DNA of 64,000 bases from Flavobacterium sp. CF136 (GCF_000282055.1 NZ_AKJZ01000058.1:1-64000); one strand, 5' to 3'; shown: positions 8,789 to 18,121, counted from the first letter of the stretch. Numbers and translations are program-made. The notes: generated by a model not told the origin, from the letters alone.

Positions 8789-10051
8789 CTAAGCATCTAA
8801 ATCTACTTTAGTCCTGCTTGCAATTTCTTTATATGTTCCGTTTTCTAATTTTTCACGGATAGCTTCAAAAGCAGTAAGTGTTTCATCAATATCATCCAAC
8901 GTATGCGGAGCTGTTGGAATAACGCGCAATAAAATCATTCCTTTCGGAATTACCGGATAAATTACTATCGACAAAAAAATCCCGTAGTTTTCTCTTAAAT
9001 CATTTACCATTACCATCGCTTCCGGTACACTTCCTTCAAGATAAACCGGCGTAACACAAGTATTGGTGTCACCAATATTAAACCCTTTACTTCTCAAACC
9101 ATTTTGCAAAGCATTTACATTTTCCCATAATTTGTCTTTCAATCCCGGGTTATCACGTAATAATTGCAAACGTTTCAAAGAACCAATTGTCTGAATCATC
9201 GGCAATGCTTTGGCAAACATTTGAGAACGTAAATTGTATTTTAAATAATCAATGATGTCTTTATCAGCAGCTACAAAAGCACCAATATTAGCCATCGATT
9301 TTGCAAACGTAGAAAAATAAACATCGATTCCGTCCTGAACTCCCTGCTCCTCACCTGCTCCGGCACCAGTTTTACCAAGCGTACCAAAACCATGTGCATC
9401 ATCAACCAAAAGACGGAAATTGTATTTCTTTTTCATTTCTACAATCTCTTTCAACTTACCTTGCTGGCCACGCATTCCAAAAACACCTTCGGTAATAAAA
9501 AGAATTCCTCCACCTGTTTCTTCAGCTAATTTCGTAGCACGCTGCAGGTTTTTCTCCATACTTGCAATGTCGTTATGCTTATACGTAAAACGTTTTCCAC
9601 TATGCAAACGAACCCCGTCAATAATACAGGCGTGTCCATCAACATCATATACAATCACATCATTTCTAGTTACCAAAGCATCAATAATAGACACCATTCC
9701 CTGATAACCAAAATTCAACAAATAAGCCGATTCTTTCATTACAAAAGCAGCCAATTCATTTTCTAATTGTTCGTGATATTTAGTATGACCACTCATCATA
9801 CGTGCTCCCATTGGAGCTGCTGCACCAAATTCTAACGCCGCATCTGCATCAGCCTTACGTACTTCCGGATGGTTTGCAAGTCCCAAATAGTCATTCAGAC
9901 TCCAGTTCAAAACCTCTTTCCCCTGAAATTTCATTCTTGGTCCTAAGTCTCCCTCTAATTTAGGAAATACAAAATAACCTTCTGCTTGTGAAGCCCATTT
10001 TCCTAATGGCCCTTTATTGTTCTGAATTCTTTCGAATAAATCTTTTACCAT
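8789..10051 (-). CDS. PLP-dependent alpha-oxoamine synthase (serine palmitoyl/cysteate acyl transferase or KBL/BioF type)
   Basis: 420 residues. The fold type I features of the alpha-oxoamine synthase family are visible: NDYLGLANHPEV (53-64), DGHACIIDGVR (138-148), DDAHGFGTLGKTG (217-229) and the PLP lysine in STFAKSMAN (Lys251). Family members condense an amino acid with an acyl-CoA. In Bacteroidota, candidates of this size and sequence start the sphingolipid (serine palmitoyltransferase) or sulfonolipid (cysteate acyltransferase) pathway. BioF is less likely because no other biotin gene is nearby. The exact substrate cannot be read from the sequence. A -7 box at 10089-10096 predicts a 37-nt leader. 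Confidence 0.85.
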   Translation of the reverse strand: MVKDLFERIQNNKGPLGKWASQAEGYFVFPKLEGDLGPRMKFQGKEVLNWSLNDYLGLANHPEVRKADADAALEFGAAAPMGARMMSGHTKYHEQLENELAAFVMKESAYLLNFGYQGMVSIIDALVTRNDVIVYDVDGHACIIDGVRLHSGKRFTYKHNDIASMEKNLQRATKLAEETGGGILFITEGVFGMRGQQGKLKEIVEMKKKYNFRLLVDDAHGFGTLGKTGAGAGEEQGVQDGIDVYFSTFAKSMANIGAFVAADKDIIDYLKYNLRSQMFAKALPMIQTIGSLKRLQLLRDNPGLKDKLWENVNALQNGLRSKGFNIGDTNTCVTPVYLEGSVPEAMVMVNDLRENYGIFLSIVIYPVIPKGMILLRVIPTAPHTLDDIDETLTAFEAIREKLENGTYKEIASRTKVDLDA

Positions 10052-10088
10052 AATATATTGAAGTAATAATTTTAACTTAATCAGCGAG

Positions 10089-10096
10089 CAAAAATA
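10089..10096 (-). promoter_or_regulatory. -7 promoter box of the alpha-oxoamine synthase gene
   Basis: On the minus strand the sequence reads TATTTTTG, matching TAnnTTTG, about 38 nt upstream of the start codon. No clear -33 box was identified. Confidence 0.5.
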
Positions 10097-10333
10097 AATA
10101 TTTATTCGGTGTTATCATAATAATTTAAAAATGATTCGGATTCAAAATCACTGTTTAATAAACTTTTAAAGCAAAATATTCTGACTTGAAGTAAAATTCT
10201 TCGTAAAATCTAAATTTCATTTAACAAAGATTAACAATTTAAAGTTGTTATAAATTCAGCACAAACCCTTATAATTGTTTATTTTTTATTAATTTTAAAA
10301 GCTTTTTATACAAAAAAACTAATACCTGACATA

Positions 10334-11122
10334 ATGGCTTTAAGCAATACCAAAGACCTAAAACTAGCCGTTCTTATTGATGCCGACAATGTACCCTACA
10401 GCAATGTAAAAGGTATGATGGAAGAAATAACAAAATTTGGAACACCCACTACAAAAAGAATATACGCTGACTGGACTAAACCAAATTCTAATGGATGGAA
10501 AGCTGTTTTACTCGAACATGCCATAACTCCCATTCAGCAATATAGCTATACCGTAGGTAAAAACTCTTCTGATTCCGCATTAATTATTGATGCCATGGAT
10601 CTACTTTATTCCGGTAAATTAGATGGTTTTTGTATAGTTTCCAGCGACAGTGATTTTACACGTCTTGCCATTCGCTTACGGGAATCCGGTATGAAAGTGA
10701 TTGGTATTGGAGAAAAGAAAACACCAAATTCCTTTATCGTTGCCTGTGACCGATTTATTTATATTGAAGTTCTGGATGGTGCCATTCAGAAGAAAAAACC
10801 AAAACTAACTACAACTACTACAACCGATACTAAAAAAACTATTGAAAAACCTGCTGCAAAAGCTTTAGCAAAAATTGATGCTGCCACAATTGAACTTATC
10901 GAAGCCACAATCGAAGATATTGAGGACGATGATGGCTGGGCATTTTTAGGAGATGTCGGGAACTTAATCGTGAAGAAAAAACCCGAATTTGACCCTAGAA
11001 ATTATGGTTTTTCCAAACTTACACCCATGTTAAAATCATTAACCGATATTCTTGAAATTGATGAAAGAGAGTCGGACAAAAAAGGAATTAAACATGTGTA
11101 TGTCCGTCTACGATTCAATTAA
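10334..11122 (+). CDS. NYN domain (PIN-like) ribonuclease with OST-HTH/LOTUS domain
   Basis: 262 residues. The first 150 residues are a NYN/LabA-like PIN-fold domain with the acidic positions expected at the active site (LIDADNVPY at 14-22, SSDSDFTRLA near 97, and a conserved Asp in IIDAMDLL). A charged, Thr-rich linker (about 155-180) leads to a C-terminal OST-HTH/LOTUS-like domain (about 185-262, GWAFLGDVGNLIVKKKPEFDPRNYGFSKLTPML). Proteins of this layout are predicted RNA-binding nucleases. It is followed 27 bp later by the glutamate synthase-like gene and may be cotranscribed with it. Confidence 0.9.
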   Translation: MALSNTKDLKLAVLIDADNVPYSNVKGMMEEITKFGTPTTKRIYADWTKPNSNGWKAVLLEHAITPIQQYSYTVGKNSSDSALIIDAMDLLYSGKLDGFCIVSSDSDFTRLAIRLRESGMKVIGIGEKKTPNSFIVACDRFIYIEVLDGAIQKKKPKLTTTTTTDTKKTIEKPAAKALAKIDAATIELIEATIEDIEDDDGWAFLGDVGNLIVKKKPEFDPRNYGFSKLTPMLKSLTDILEIDERESDKKGIKHVYVRLRFN

Positions 11123-11149
11123 TTTATTACATTATTAAAGTTTAAAAAC

Positions 11150-12661
11150 ATGAGAAAAAAATTCTTCATTTATGGATTTTTATTGTTTCTAATTGTTGCT
11201 ACAATTTATTACTATACCAATCGTGGTTATTTGCTACTCTTTATATTACCTGTTTTATTGGTTGTTGGATTTTATAATACCATTCAAAAGAAGCATGCTA
11301 TTTTAAGAAACTTTCCGGTTTTAGGTTATTTCAGATATTTATTTGAAATGATTGCACCCGAAATTCAGCAATATTTCATAGAAAGATCAACTGACGGAAA
11401 GCCTTTTTCAAGAAATCAGCGTTCTTTAGTATACCAAAGGGCTAAAAATATCGATGCCAACTCTCCTTTCGGAACACAATTAGACCTTAACCATAATAGT
11501 TATGAAGGCATTAAACACTCTATTTTTCCGGCAAAAGTCAATGAAGAATTACCTCGTGTACTAGTGGGCGGAAAGGACTGTAAACAACCCTATTTAGCTT
11601 CCTTATTAAATATTTCGGCAATGAGTTTTGGCTCGCTAAGCGAAAATGCCGTTCGTTCGTTGAATATTGGTGCTCAAAAAGGAAATTTTTATCAAAACAC
11701 GGGCGAAGGCGGATTAACCGATTATCACCTGGAAGGCGGAGGTCACATTACCTGGCAAATTGGAACAGGTTATTTTGGCTGTCGTGATAAAAATGGTAAT
11801 TTTAGTCCTGAAAAATTCAAAGAAAAAGCCAATCTTACCAATGTAAAAATGATTGAGATAAAATTATCTCAAGGAGCAAAACCAGGTCATGGAGGAGTTC
11901 TTCCTGCAGCAAAAAACACAGTACAGATTGCAAAAATAAGAGGAGTTGAACCACATACTTTGATTCTGTCGCCTCCAAGCCACAGTGCATTTTCCGATGC
12001 TAAAGGTTTAATACATTTTATAGCGAAACTACGGGAATTATCTAATGGAAAACCTATAGGTTTTAAATTATGCATTGGAAACACTACTGAATTTGAAGCC
12101 ATTTGCCACGAAATGATTGCCGAAGATACTTATCCTGATTTCATTACTGTTGATGGTGCAGAAGGTGGCACCGGAGCTGCACCGTTAGAGTTTGCCGATG
12201 GCGTTGGAATGCCTTTTGAACCCGCTTTAATTTTTGTTAATAAAACTTTGGTAAGCCTTAATATCCGTGATAAAATACGAATTATAGGCAGTGGAAAAAT
12301 CATTTCGGGCTATTCCATTCTTCATGCAATTGCCTTAGGCGCAGACATGTGTAATAGCGCAAGAGGCTTTATGTTTTCCTTAGGCTGTATTCAGGCACTA
12401 CGCTGTCATAATAATGAATGTCCAACAGGTGTAGCTACTCAGAATAAAATGCTCATGAAAGGTTTGGTTGTCACCGATAAATCAGATCGCGTTTATCATT
12501 TTCATAAAAATACACTGCACGCGGCGAATGAACTTTTGGCAGCAGCCGGAAAAAATAGCTTTGCCGATGTTGATATCAATATTTTCATGCGTGGTGATGA
12601 ATTTACTCATTTATCAGATTCTTATTTCCCGGATAATTTTACAAATATTACCAAGCATTAA
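11150..12661 (+). CDS. FMN-binding glutamate synthase-like protein, membrane-anchored
   Basis: 503 residues. Two hydrophobic segments at about 5-22 and 25-42 (FFIYGFLLFLIVATIYYY, LLLFILPVLLVVGFY) anchor the protein. The rest is the FMN-binding central domain of the glutamate synthase large subunit (SAMSFGSLSENAVRSLN, HGGVLPAAKNT, TVDGAEGGTGAAPLEF). A [3Fe-4S]-type cysteine cluster is present (GCIQALRCHNNECPTGVATQN). There is no glutaminase domain, so it is the stand-alone GltB-like type, not a full GOGAT. Family enzymes use FMN and an iron-sulfur cluster; the substrate of this type is not well established. Confidence 0.9.
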   Translation: MRKKFFIYGFLLFLIVATIYYYTNRGYLLLFILPVLLVVGFYNTIQKKHAILRNFPVLGYFRYLFEMIAPEIQQYFIERSTDGKPFSRNQRSLVYQRAKNIDANSPFGTQLDLNHNSYEGIKHSIFPAKVNEELPRVLVGGKDCKQPYLASLLNISAMSFGSLSENAVRSLNIGAQKGNFYQNTGEGGLTDYHLEGGGHITWQIGTGYFGCRDKNGNFSPEKFKEKANLTNVKMIEIKLSQGAKPGHGGVLPAAKNTVQIAKIRGVEPHTLILSPPSHSAFSDAKGLIHFIAKLRELSNGKPIGFKLCIGNTTEFEAICHEMIAEDTYPDFITVDGAEGGTGAAPLEFADGVGMPFEPALIFVNKTLVSLNIRDKIRIIGSGKIISGYSILHAIALGADMCNSARGFMFSLGCIQALRCHNNECPTGVATQNKMLMKGLVVTDKSDRVYHFHKNTLHAANELLAAAGKNSFADVDINIFMRGDEFTHLSDSYFPDNFTNITKH

Positions 12662-12666
12662 AAACT

Positions 12667-12706
12667 AAAAGGCCTTTTTGAATTACACAAAAAGGCTTTT
12701 TTTTTT
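12667..12706. terminator. Terminator between convergent genes
   Basis: A stem GCCTTTTTG / CAAAAAGGC with a seven-base loop is followed by a long T run on the plus strand and flanked by A residues on the other side. Confidence 0.85.
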
Positions 12707-13109
12707 ATTTCAACAGCGCGTCCATTTCTTCTTTATTAATTATCTGTTTAACAAAAACAGTATTATCATTCGCTAAAAAATAAACATGAAATGCGACACC
12801 TTCCTCAATTAATTCCTTAGAAATCTGACCTTTCTTTATCATCCCCTTTAGTAAAACAGGAAATTTCTCTTCGGCCTTTTTTTTATTTGTTTCGTTGTTT
12901 TCTAAATTTGTTTCAAATCTTAATTCAATTTTGTTGTCATTCAGATAGCCCCTCGCGGTAGTAAGCGTTACATTTTCGCTTTTAAAACTTGCTGCCTCAA
13001 TATTGTATTTAGCAACATATTCCTGAAGTTTTTGCTTTGTATTTTTACAACTTATCATTAGCAGGGCAAAAAATACAGCAAATAAAATTCGGGTTATTTT
13101 CTTAATCAT
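12705..13109 (-). CDS. Predicted lipoprotein, unknown function
   Basis: 134 residues. MIKKITRILFAVFFALLMISC is a lipoprotein signal with the lipidated Cys at 21. The mature part is short, charged and alpha/beta (KLQEYVAKYNIEAASFKSENVTL, then a Lys-rich stretch NNETNKKKAEEKF). No family is recognised. The gene lies 51 bp downstream of the YhcH-like gene on the same strand and could be cotranscribed with it. Confidence 0.75.
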   Translation of the reverse strand: MIKKITRILFAVFFALLMISCKNTKQKLQEYVAKYNIEAASFKSENVTLTTARGYLNDNKIELRFETNLENNETNKKKAEEKFPVLLKGMIKKGQISKELIEEGVAFHVYFLANDNTVFVKQIINKEEMDALLK

Positions 13110-13160
13110 ATTTTGTAGGTTTAGATTCGTTGTTATTGTATTACTTCAAATAAAATCGAA

Positions 13161-13610
13161 TTATATTTCTACTTTAATTACAATTTTATTTAGCATTCCG
13201 TCTGTAATCATTGGAGCATGCACGTCTTCCGGAAAAAGAATTACAAATTGATTTTCTTTTAGCTGAAAAAACATATCCGGAGCATCGCTAAAAAAACGCA
13301 CATCCTTCTCTTCATTATATCCTCCGTTTGGAGTTTTGCAATTTTCTCTTGGTTTCCATGCAAAAGTCTCGGTTTCGCTGATACAAAACTGAATATCAAT
13401 ATTCTTATCATGACATTCAAAAGTTGCTAAACTTTCTTCTTTAGTTTTTCCTTTACCTTTAAATCCGAAAAATTTTACTCCTTCAGTTTCATACTTAAAA
13501 TCGTCCGGAAGATTTTGAACATCATTTTGGCGTAAATAATCAAAAGCTTTTTTGAAAGATGGGTGCAAAGCTTCGTATTTAACTGCATTTTCTAAAGAAT
13601 CTATAATCAT
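13161..13610 (-). CDS. YhcH/YjgK/YiaL (DUF386, TabA-like) family protein
   Basis: 149 residues, the usual length for the family. Hallmarks are ATFECHDKNIDIQFCISETE and FPEDVHAPMI near the C-terminus, whose His and Glu residues form the metal site of this cupin-like fold. Members are linked to sialic-acid and other sugar metabolism and, for TabA, to biofilm control. No sugar genes are adjacent, so the substrate is open. Confidence 0.9.
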   Translation of the reverse strand: MIIDSLENAVKYEALHPSFKKAFDYLRQNDVQNLPDDFKYETEGVKFFGFKGKGKTKEESLATFECHDKNIDIQFCISETETFAWKPRENCKTPNGGYNEEKDVRFFSDAPDMFFQLKENQFVILFPEDVHAPMITDGMLNKIVIKVEI

Positions 13611-13771
13611 AATTTCTATTCTGTATTAATTGTAGGTTTGGTTAATTCTGAGTTGTAAAAATAGTATATAAATTTTTATTTCAAATCCTGAAGTTCCGTA
13701 TCACTTGTAAATACTTCTGTTATTTGTAAGTTTGTATTTCAAAACTATTATAAAAGCACACAGCATTCAAC

Positions 13772-14176
13772 TTGAAAACCCCCAGAATATATTATTTCTT
13801 TATATTGATATCGATTATTCTTCTTGGAATTATTTCCAGAAAAATAGCTGTGATTCCATTATGTATTGGTGATTTGCTTTATGCGGTTATGATGTATGTG
13901 CTGATTCGAATATTGTTTATTAATAAGAAAGCAATTCAAATAATGATTATTTCTTTATTGATTTGTTATTGTATCGAGTTTTTACAACTTTATCAGGCTG
14001 AATGGATCATTACTCTTAGAAAAACACTTTTTGGAAGATATGCCCTCGGACAGGGATTTTTATGGAGTGATCTTTTAGCCTATACTTTTGGAGTTGCCAT
14101 TGCTTTTATTATCGAAAAAATCATTTTAAAATATTACGCTCATGAATCTCGTTTTCGCTTCAAACAACAAAAATAA
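13772..14176 (+). CDS. DUF2809 family membrane protein
   Basis: 134 residues with about four transmembrane segments (YFFILISIILLGIIS, IGDLLYAVMMYVLIRILF, IQIMIISLLICYCIEFLQLY, LLAYTFGVAIAFIIEKII). The motif EFLQLYQAEWI..RKTLFGRYALGQGFLWSDLLAY is typical of DUF2809. The start is a TTG at 13772. An in-frame stop lies seven codons upstream and no ATG occurs until deep inside the first membrane segments, so TTG is the best choice. The 3' end overlaps rdgB by 35 bp, indicating a two-gene operon. Confidence 0.8.
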   Translation: MKTPRIYYFFILISIILLGIISRKIAVIPLCIGDLLYAVMMYVLIRILFINKKAIQIMIISLLICYCIEFLQLYQAEWIITLRKTLFGRYALGQGFLWSDLLAYTFGVAIAFIIEKIILKYYAHESRFRFKQQK

Positions 14177-14717
14177 AATCAAAGAAATACAAAGCATTCT
14201 TCCTGAAACCATCAAAATTTTAAGTCTGGAAGAAATTGGCTGTTACGAGGAAATCCCCGAAACTGCTGACACAATCGAAGGAAATGCCATCTTGAAAGCC
14301 AATTATGTAACTGAAAAATATGGTTATGACTGTTTTGCTGATGATACAGGTTTAGAGGTTACGGCTTTAAATGATGACCCTGGCGTATATTCCGCTCGTT
14401 ATGCGGGTGAGCAGCGTGATGCAAATGATAATATGAAAAAACTTTTAGAAGCTTTATCAGGAAAATCAGATCGCAGTGCGCAGTTTAAAACTGTTATTGC
14501 ATTGAACTTAAAAGGAAAGCAATCTCTTTTTACCGGAATTGCCAAAGGAACTATTATTTTGAATAAAACAGGGAATCAGGGTTTTGGATATGATCCGATA
14601 TTTCAGCCAGAAAACTATAGTGAAACATTTGCCGAATTATCTTCTGAAGTTAAAAATAAAATCAGTCATCGCGGAAAAGCGACACGGCAACTAATTGATT
14701 TCCTGAACTCCATCTAA
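14142..14717 (+). CDS. rdgB: Non-canonical purine NTP pyrophosphatase, RdgB/HAM1 family
   Basis: 191 residues, full family length. It hydrolyses dITP, ITP and XTP to monophosphates and so keeps deaminated purines out of DNA and RNA. Motifs: FASNNKNKIKEI near the N-terminus (substrate loop), ADDTGLEVTALNDDPGVYSARYAG, GFGYDPIF and SHRGKA. The gene starts inside the upstream DUF2809 gene (35-bp overlap), suggesting coupled translation. Confidence 0.96.
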   Translation: MNLVFASNNKNKIKEIQSILPETIKILSLEEIGCYEEIPETADTIEGNAILKANYVTEKYGYDCFADDTGLEVTALNDDPGVYSARYAGEQRDANDNMKKLLEALSGKSDRSAQFKTVIALNLKGKQSLFTGIAKGTIILNKTGNQGFGYDPIFQPENYSETFAELSSEVKNKISHRGKATRQLIDFLNSI

Positions 14718-14884
14718 TAATTGTTTGAAATACAACATTTAAATAGGTAAAATTTATATTTTCAGACGTAAATTTTTAGATTTCTTATCAAATTGTTTTT
14801 ACGATAAACATAACTTTTTGATAATCAAATCATAACAAATGCATAATTATTAAAATTGCATTAGTTTATCTGAATAATTAACAG

Positions 14885-14892
14885 TAATTTTG
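14885..14892 (+). promoter_or_regulatory. -7 promoter box of the DEAD-box helicase gene
   Basis: TAATTTTG matches TAnnTTTG and predicts transcription from about 14898. This rules out an in-frame TTG at 14890 and supports the ATG at 14914 with a leader of about 16 nt. A TTG at 14856-14858 is a weak -33 candidate, with longer than usual spacing. Confidence 0.55.
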
Positions 14893-14913
14893 CACCCTAT
14901 TTTAAAAATACAT

Positions 14914-16836
14914 ATGAATAAATTTGAACAATTAGGATTGAATGAATCGTTACTGAAGGCGATTTTAGATCTAGGATTTGAGAATCCGTCAGAAGTACAG
15001 GAGAAAGCGATTCCCCTATTATTGGAAAAAGACACAGATATGGTTGCGTTGGCTCAGACAGGGACAGGGAAAACGGCAGCTTTCGGTTTTCCGCTAATTC
15101 AAAAAATTGATGCTGACAACAGAAATACACAAGCATTAGTTTTATCGCCAACACGAGAACTTTGTTTACAGATTACCAACGAACTTAAAAACTACTCAAA
15201 ATACGAAAAAGGTATTAATGTGGTAGCAGTTTACGGCGGGGCTAGTATTACAGAGCAAGCCAGAGAAATTAAAAGAGGAGCACAGATTATTGTGGCTACT
15301 CCGGGGAGAATGCAAGACATGATCAACAGAGGATTAGTAAACATTAAAAATATAGATTACTGTATTCTAGATGAAGCTGACGAAATGTTGAACATGGGGT
15401 TTTATGAGGATATCGTATCTATTTTATCAGATACTCCGGATCAAAAAAGTACATGGTTGTTCTCTGCAACTATGCCACAAGAGGTTGCCAGAATTGCAAA
15501 ACAATTTATGAGCGATCCTGTAGAAATTACAGTTGGAACTAAAAATTCAGGTTCTGCAACGGTTTCTCACGAATTTTACTTAGTAAATGCACGTGATCGT
15601 TACGAAGCTTTAAAACGTTTAGCCGATGCAAACCCGGATATTTTCTCTGTGGTTTTCTGTCGTACTAAAAGAGACACACAAGCTGTAGCTGAAAAGTTAA
15701 TTGAAGATGGATACAGCGCTGCTGCATTGCACGGGGATTTATCTCAGGCGCAACGTGATGGTGTAATGAAATCTTTCCGTGGAAGACAAATTCAGATGCT
15801 TGTTGCTACTGACGTTGCTGCACGTGGTATTGACGTTGATAATATTACTCACGTAGTAAATTACCAATTACCTGACGAGATTGAAACATACAATCACCGT
15901 TCCGGACGTACTGGTAGAGCTGGAAAATTAGGAACTTCTATCGTAATTGTTACTAAAAGCGAATTACGTAAAATTTCTTCTATCGAAAGAATTATCAAAC
16001 AAAAATTCGAAGAAAAAACAATTCCTTCCGGAATCGAAATCTGCGAAATTCAATTATTGCACTTAGCAAACAAAATTAAAGATACTGAAGTTGATCACGA
16101 AATTGACAACTATCTTCCGGCAATCAATAATGTTCTTGAAGGTTTATCCAAAGAAGAATTGATCAAGAAAATGGTATCTGTAGAATTTAACCGTTTTATT
16201 GCTTACTACAAAAAGAACAGAGATATTTCAAATCAGTCTTCAGGTTCTGAAAGACGTGAAAGAAGTGATTCTGAGCCAAGAGAATTCAATAATAACGGAG
16301 CAGTTCGTTATTTTGTAAACATCGGTTCAAGAGACAATTTCGACTGGATGACACTTAAGGATTACCTGAAAGAAACATTAGACTTAGGTCGTGATGATGT
16401 TTTCAAGGTAGATGTAAAAGAAGGTTTCTCTTTCTTTAACACTGATCCTGAGCATACTGATAAAGTTATGGAAGTATTAAACAACGTACAATTAGAAGGA
16501 CGTCGTATTAATGTTGAAATTTCTAAAAATGATGGTGGCGGAAGACGTGACCATAATGGACGCAGCGGTGGCGGAAGAAGCTCTGGCGGACCAAGACGTG
16601 AAGGAAGCTTTGCTCCAAGACGTGAAGGTTCTGGCGGTGGTGGATTTAGAAGCGACAGAAGCTCAGCTCCAAGAGAAGGTGGTGGTTTCAGAAGCGACAG
16701 AAATTCATCTGCTCCAAAAAGAGAAGGTGGTTTTAGAAGCTCAACACCAAGAACCGAAGGAGGTTCAGACAGAGCTCCAAGACGTTCTGAAAGCTTTGGT
16801 GATTCGCCAAGACCAAGAAGACCAAGAAGAGATTAA
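14914..16836 (+). CDS. DEAD-box ATP-dependent RNA helicase with RNA-binding and Arg/Gly-rich tail
   Basis: 640 residues. All helicase motifs are visible in order: Q motif region (MNKFEQLGLNESLLKAI), AQTGTGKTAAF, PTRELCLQ, TPGRM, LDEADEM, SATMP, the helicase C-terminal motifs (VVFCRTKR, ATDVAARGIDV) and HRSGRTGRAG. About residues 465-545 form a DbpA-like RNA-binding domain (VRYFVNIGSRDNFDWMTLKDYL). The last 95 residues are low-complexity Arg/Gly/Ser repeats (PRREGS, GGFRSDR), an RGG-like RNA-binding tail. DeaD/CshA-type helicases act in ribosome assembly, mRNA decay and cold growth. The tail is repeat-rich and probably varies between strains. Confidence 0.96.
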   Translation: MNKFEQLGLNESLLKAILDLGFENPSEVQEKAIPLLLEKDTDMVALAQTGTGKTAAFGFPLIQKIDADNRNTQALVLSPTRELCLQITNELKNYSKYEKGINVVAVYGGASITEQAREIKRGAQIIVATPGRMQDMINRGLVNIKNIDYCILDEADEMLNMGFYEDIVSILSDTPDQKSTWLFSATMPQEVARIAKQFMSDPVEITVGTKNSGSATVSHEFYLVNARDRYEALKRLADANPDIFSVVFCRTKRDTQAVAEKLIEDGYSAAALHGDLSQAQRDGVMKSFRGRQIQMLVATDVAARGIDVDNITHVVNYQLPDEIETYNHRSGRTGRAGKLGTSIVIVTKSELRKISSIERIIKQKFEEKTIPSGIEICEIQLLHLANKIKDTEVDHEIDNYLPAINNVLEGLSKEELIKKMVSVEFNRFIAYYKKNRDISNQSSGSERRERSDSEPREFNNNGAVRYFVNIGSRDNFDWMTLKDYLKETLDLGRDDVFKVDVKEGFSFFNTDPEHTDKVMEVLNNVQLEGRRINVEISKNDGGGRRDHNGRSGGGRSSGGPRREGSFAPRREGSGGGGFRSDRSSAPREGGGFRSDRNSSAPKREGGFRSSTPRTEGGSDRAPRRSESFGDSPRPRRPRRD

Positions 16837-16873
16837 TTCTCTTTGTTAATTTTCTGATAATTATATTCGGAGA

Positions 16874-16940
16874 CTGCGAAATATTTAATCCTGATTTACT
16901 ACTTTTAGTGCTTTAAATCAGGATATGAAATATTTCGCAG
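16874..16940 (+). promoter_or_regulatory. Long hairpin spanning the start codon of the gene at 16925
   Basis: The left arm CTGCGAAATATTT plus ATCCTGATTTA pairs with TAAATCAGGAT plus AAATATTTCGCAG. That is 24 base pairs interrupted only by a small bulge (A opposite ATG). The bulge holds the start codon of the next gene, and the right arm is its first codons. T-rich DNA follows (TTTTCTTTTTT). It could terminate the helicase transcript, block translation of the next gene, or both. Confidence 0.7.
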
Positions 16941-17698
16941 TTTTCTTTTTTATACTACTATCAGGCATAGGTTTTGCTCAAGAGACTCAACCTACAGTCC
17001 CTCAAAGAGTGTCCGGTTACATTATTAACGATAATAGTAAACAACCTCTTCCTAATGTAAATGTCATCAATACAAACAAAGTACGTGGTGCAATGTCTGA
17101 TTCCAAAGGGTATTTTGAAATTGATGTACAGGTAAATGACACATTACATTTTTCGATTTTAGGATTTCAATCTCTAAGAATCAGGGTTACTAATGACTGG
17201 ATAAAAAATAAAGTAACACGAATTCAGCTTACTGAAAAAGCAATTGCACTTGAAGAAGTTATTATTGCTCCTTTTAATCTAACCGGTTATCTTGAAGTCG
17301 ATTCAAAATTAATCCCAACCAAAGAAAACTATCGTTATAGTATTTCAGGCCTTACACAAGGTTATGAAGCAGGTGAATATTCGCCTAATGCATTCGGAAA
17401 AGTATTGGGTTCAATATTCAATCCGGCTGATATGCTTTATAATTTCTTTGGAAAAAACGCAAAAGAACTCAAGAAGCTAAAAGAGATGAAAAAAGATGAT
17501 ACTGTGAGGAATCTTTTAGAATCTAAATATGACCGTGAAACTATTTCGGTACTCTTAGGGATAAGCAAAGATGAAATCCCTGAAATTTTGCATCGCTGCA
17601 GTTATTCTGATGCTTTTATTCAGGAAGCAAACGATCTGCAAATTATGGATGCCATAAGCGGCTGTTATGAACAATACAAAGTCTTAAAACGAAATTAA
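16925..17698 (+). CDS. Secreted protein with carboxypeptidase-like regulatory domain
   Basis: 257 residues. The signal peptide is MKYFAVFFFILLSGIGFAQ. Residues about 28-110 form a CarbopepD-regulatory-like beta sandwich (SGYIINDNSKQPLPNVNVINTNKVRGAMSDSKGYFEIDVQVNDTLHFSILGF), the domain often found at the N-terminus of SusC/TonB proteins. The C-terminal half is alpha-helical and not recognised. It is a stand-alone protein, since no receptor barrel follows. The start codon lies in a strong hairpin, so expression may need melting of RNA structure, and an RNA helicase gene is directly upstream. Confidence 0.85.
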   Translation: MKYFAVFFFILLSGIGFAQETQPTVPQRVSGYIINDNSKQPLPNVNVINTNKVRGAMSDSKGYFEIDVQVNDTLHFSILGFQSLRIRVTNDWIKNKVTRIQLTEKAIALEEVIIAPFNLTGYLEVDSKLIPTKENYRYSISGLTQGYEAGEYSPNAFGKVLGSIFNPADMLYNFFGKNAKELKKLKEMKKDDTVRNLLESKYDRETISVLLGISKDEIPEILHRCSYSDAFIQEANDLQIMDAISGCYEQYKVLKRN

Positions 17699-17714
17699 TT
17701 ATTTCTTATAAATG

Positions 17715-17747
17715 AATCCTCAATTATGAATTGGGGATTTTTTATTT
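17715..17747 (+). terminator. Rho-independent terminator
   Basis: Stem AATCCTCAATT / AATTGGGGATT (one mismatch pair) with an ATG loop, followed by a T-rich run. It closes the gene at 16925. Confidence 0.8.
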
Positions 17748-17782
17748 TAAACCAACCCCCTTAATTATTTAAATCTAAAAAT

Positions 17783-18121
17783 ATGTCTGCCATACCTTTT
17801 CAAACAATTGACTGGAATCAAATTTCAAAAACGGAACACCTTGGAGAAACAGGAAAAGCATATTGGCAAACTATACAATTAGGAAATTTGCGTATTCGAA
17901 AAGTCACTTATTCTGAAAATTACATTGCCGATCACTGGTGCCGGAAAGGACATATTGTACATTGTCTTGAAGGAGATTTCATTAGCGAATTAGAGAACGG
18001 AGAAAAATTCAGCCTTTCAAAAGGAATGACTTATATAGTTTCTGATGATGTAAGTTCTCATCGCTCAATAACCACCAAAGGAGTTGAGTTGTTAATAATA
18101 GATGGTGATTTTCTAAAATAA
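17783..18121 (+). CDS. Small cupin-fold protein (DHCW-motif type)
   Basis: 112 residues. One cupin barrel is visible: ADHWCRKGHIVHCLEGDFISELENGEKFSLSKGMTYIVSDD. The histidines of ADHWC, KGH and HC are candidate metal ligands. It resembles proteins annotated as DHCW-motif cupins, of unknown function. It has its own short upstream region after a terminator. Confidence 0.8.
   Translation: MSAIPFQTIDWNQISKTEHLGETGKAYWQTIQLGNLRIRKVTYSENYIADHWCRKGHIVHCLEGDFISELENGEKFSLSKGMTYIVSDDVSSHRSITTKGVELLIIDGDFLK

Noticed and set aside
16511..16849. A long plus-strand frame inside the helicase tail
   Set aside because: It is the +2 frame of the Arg/Gly-rich repeats, low complexity with no start context.
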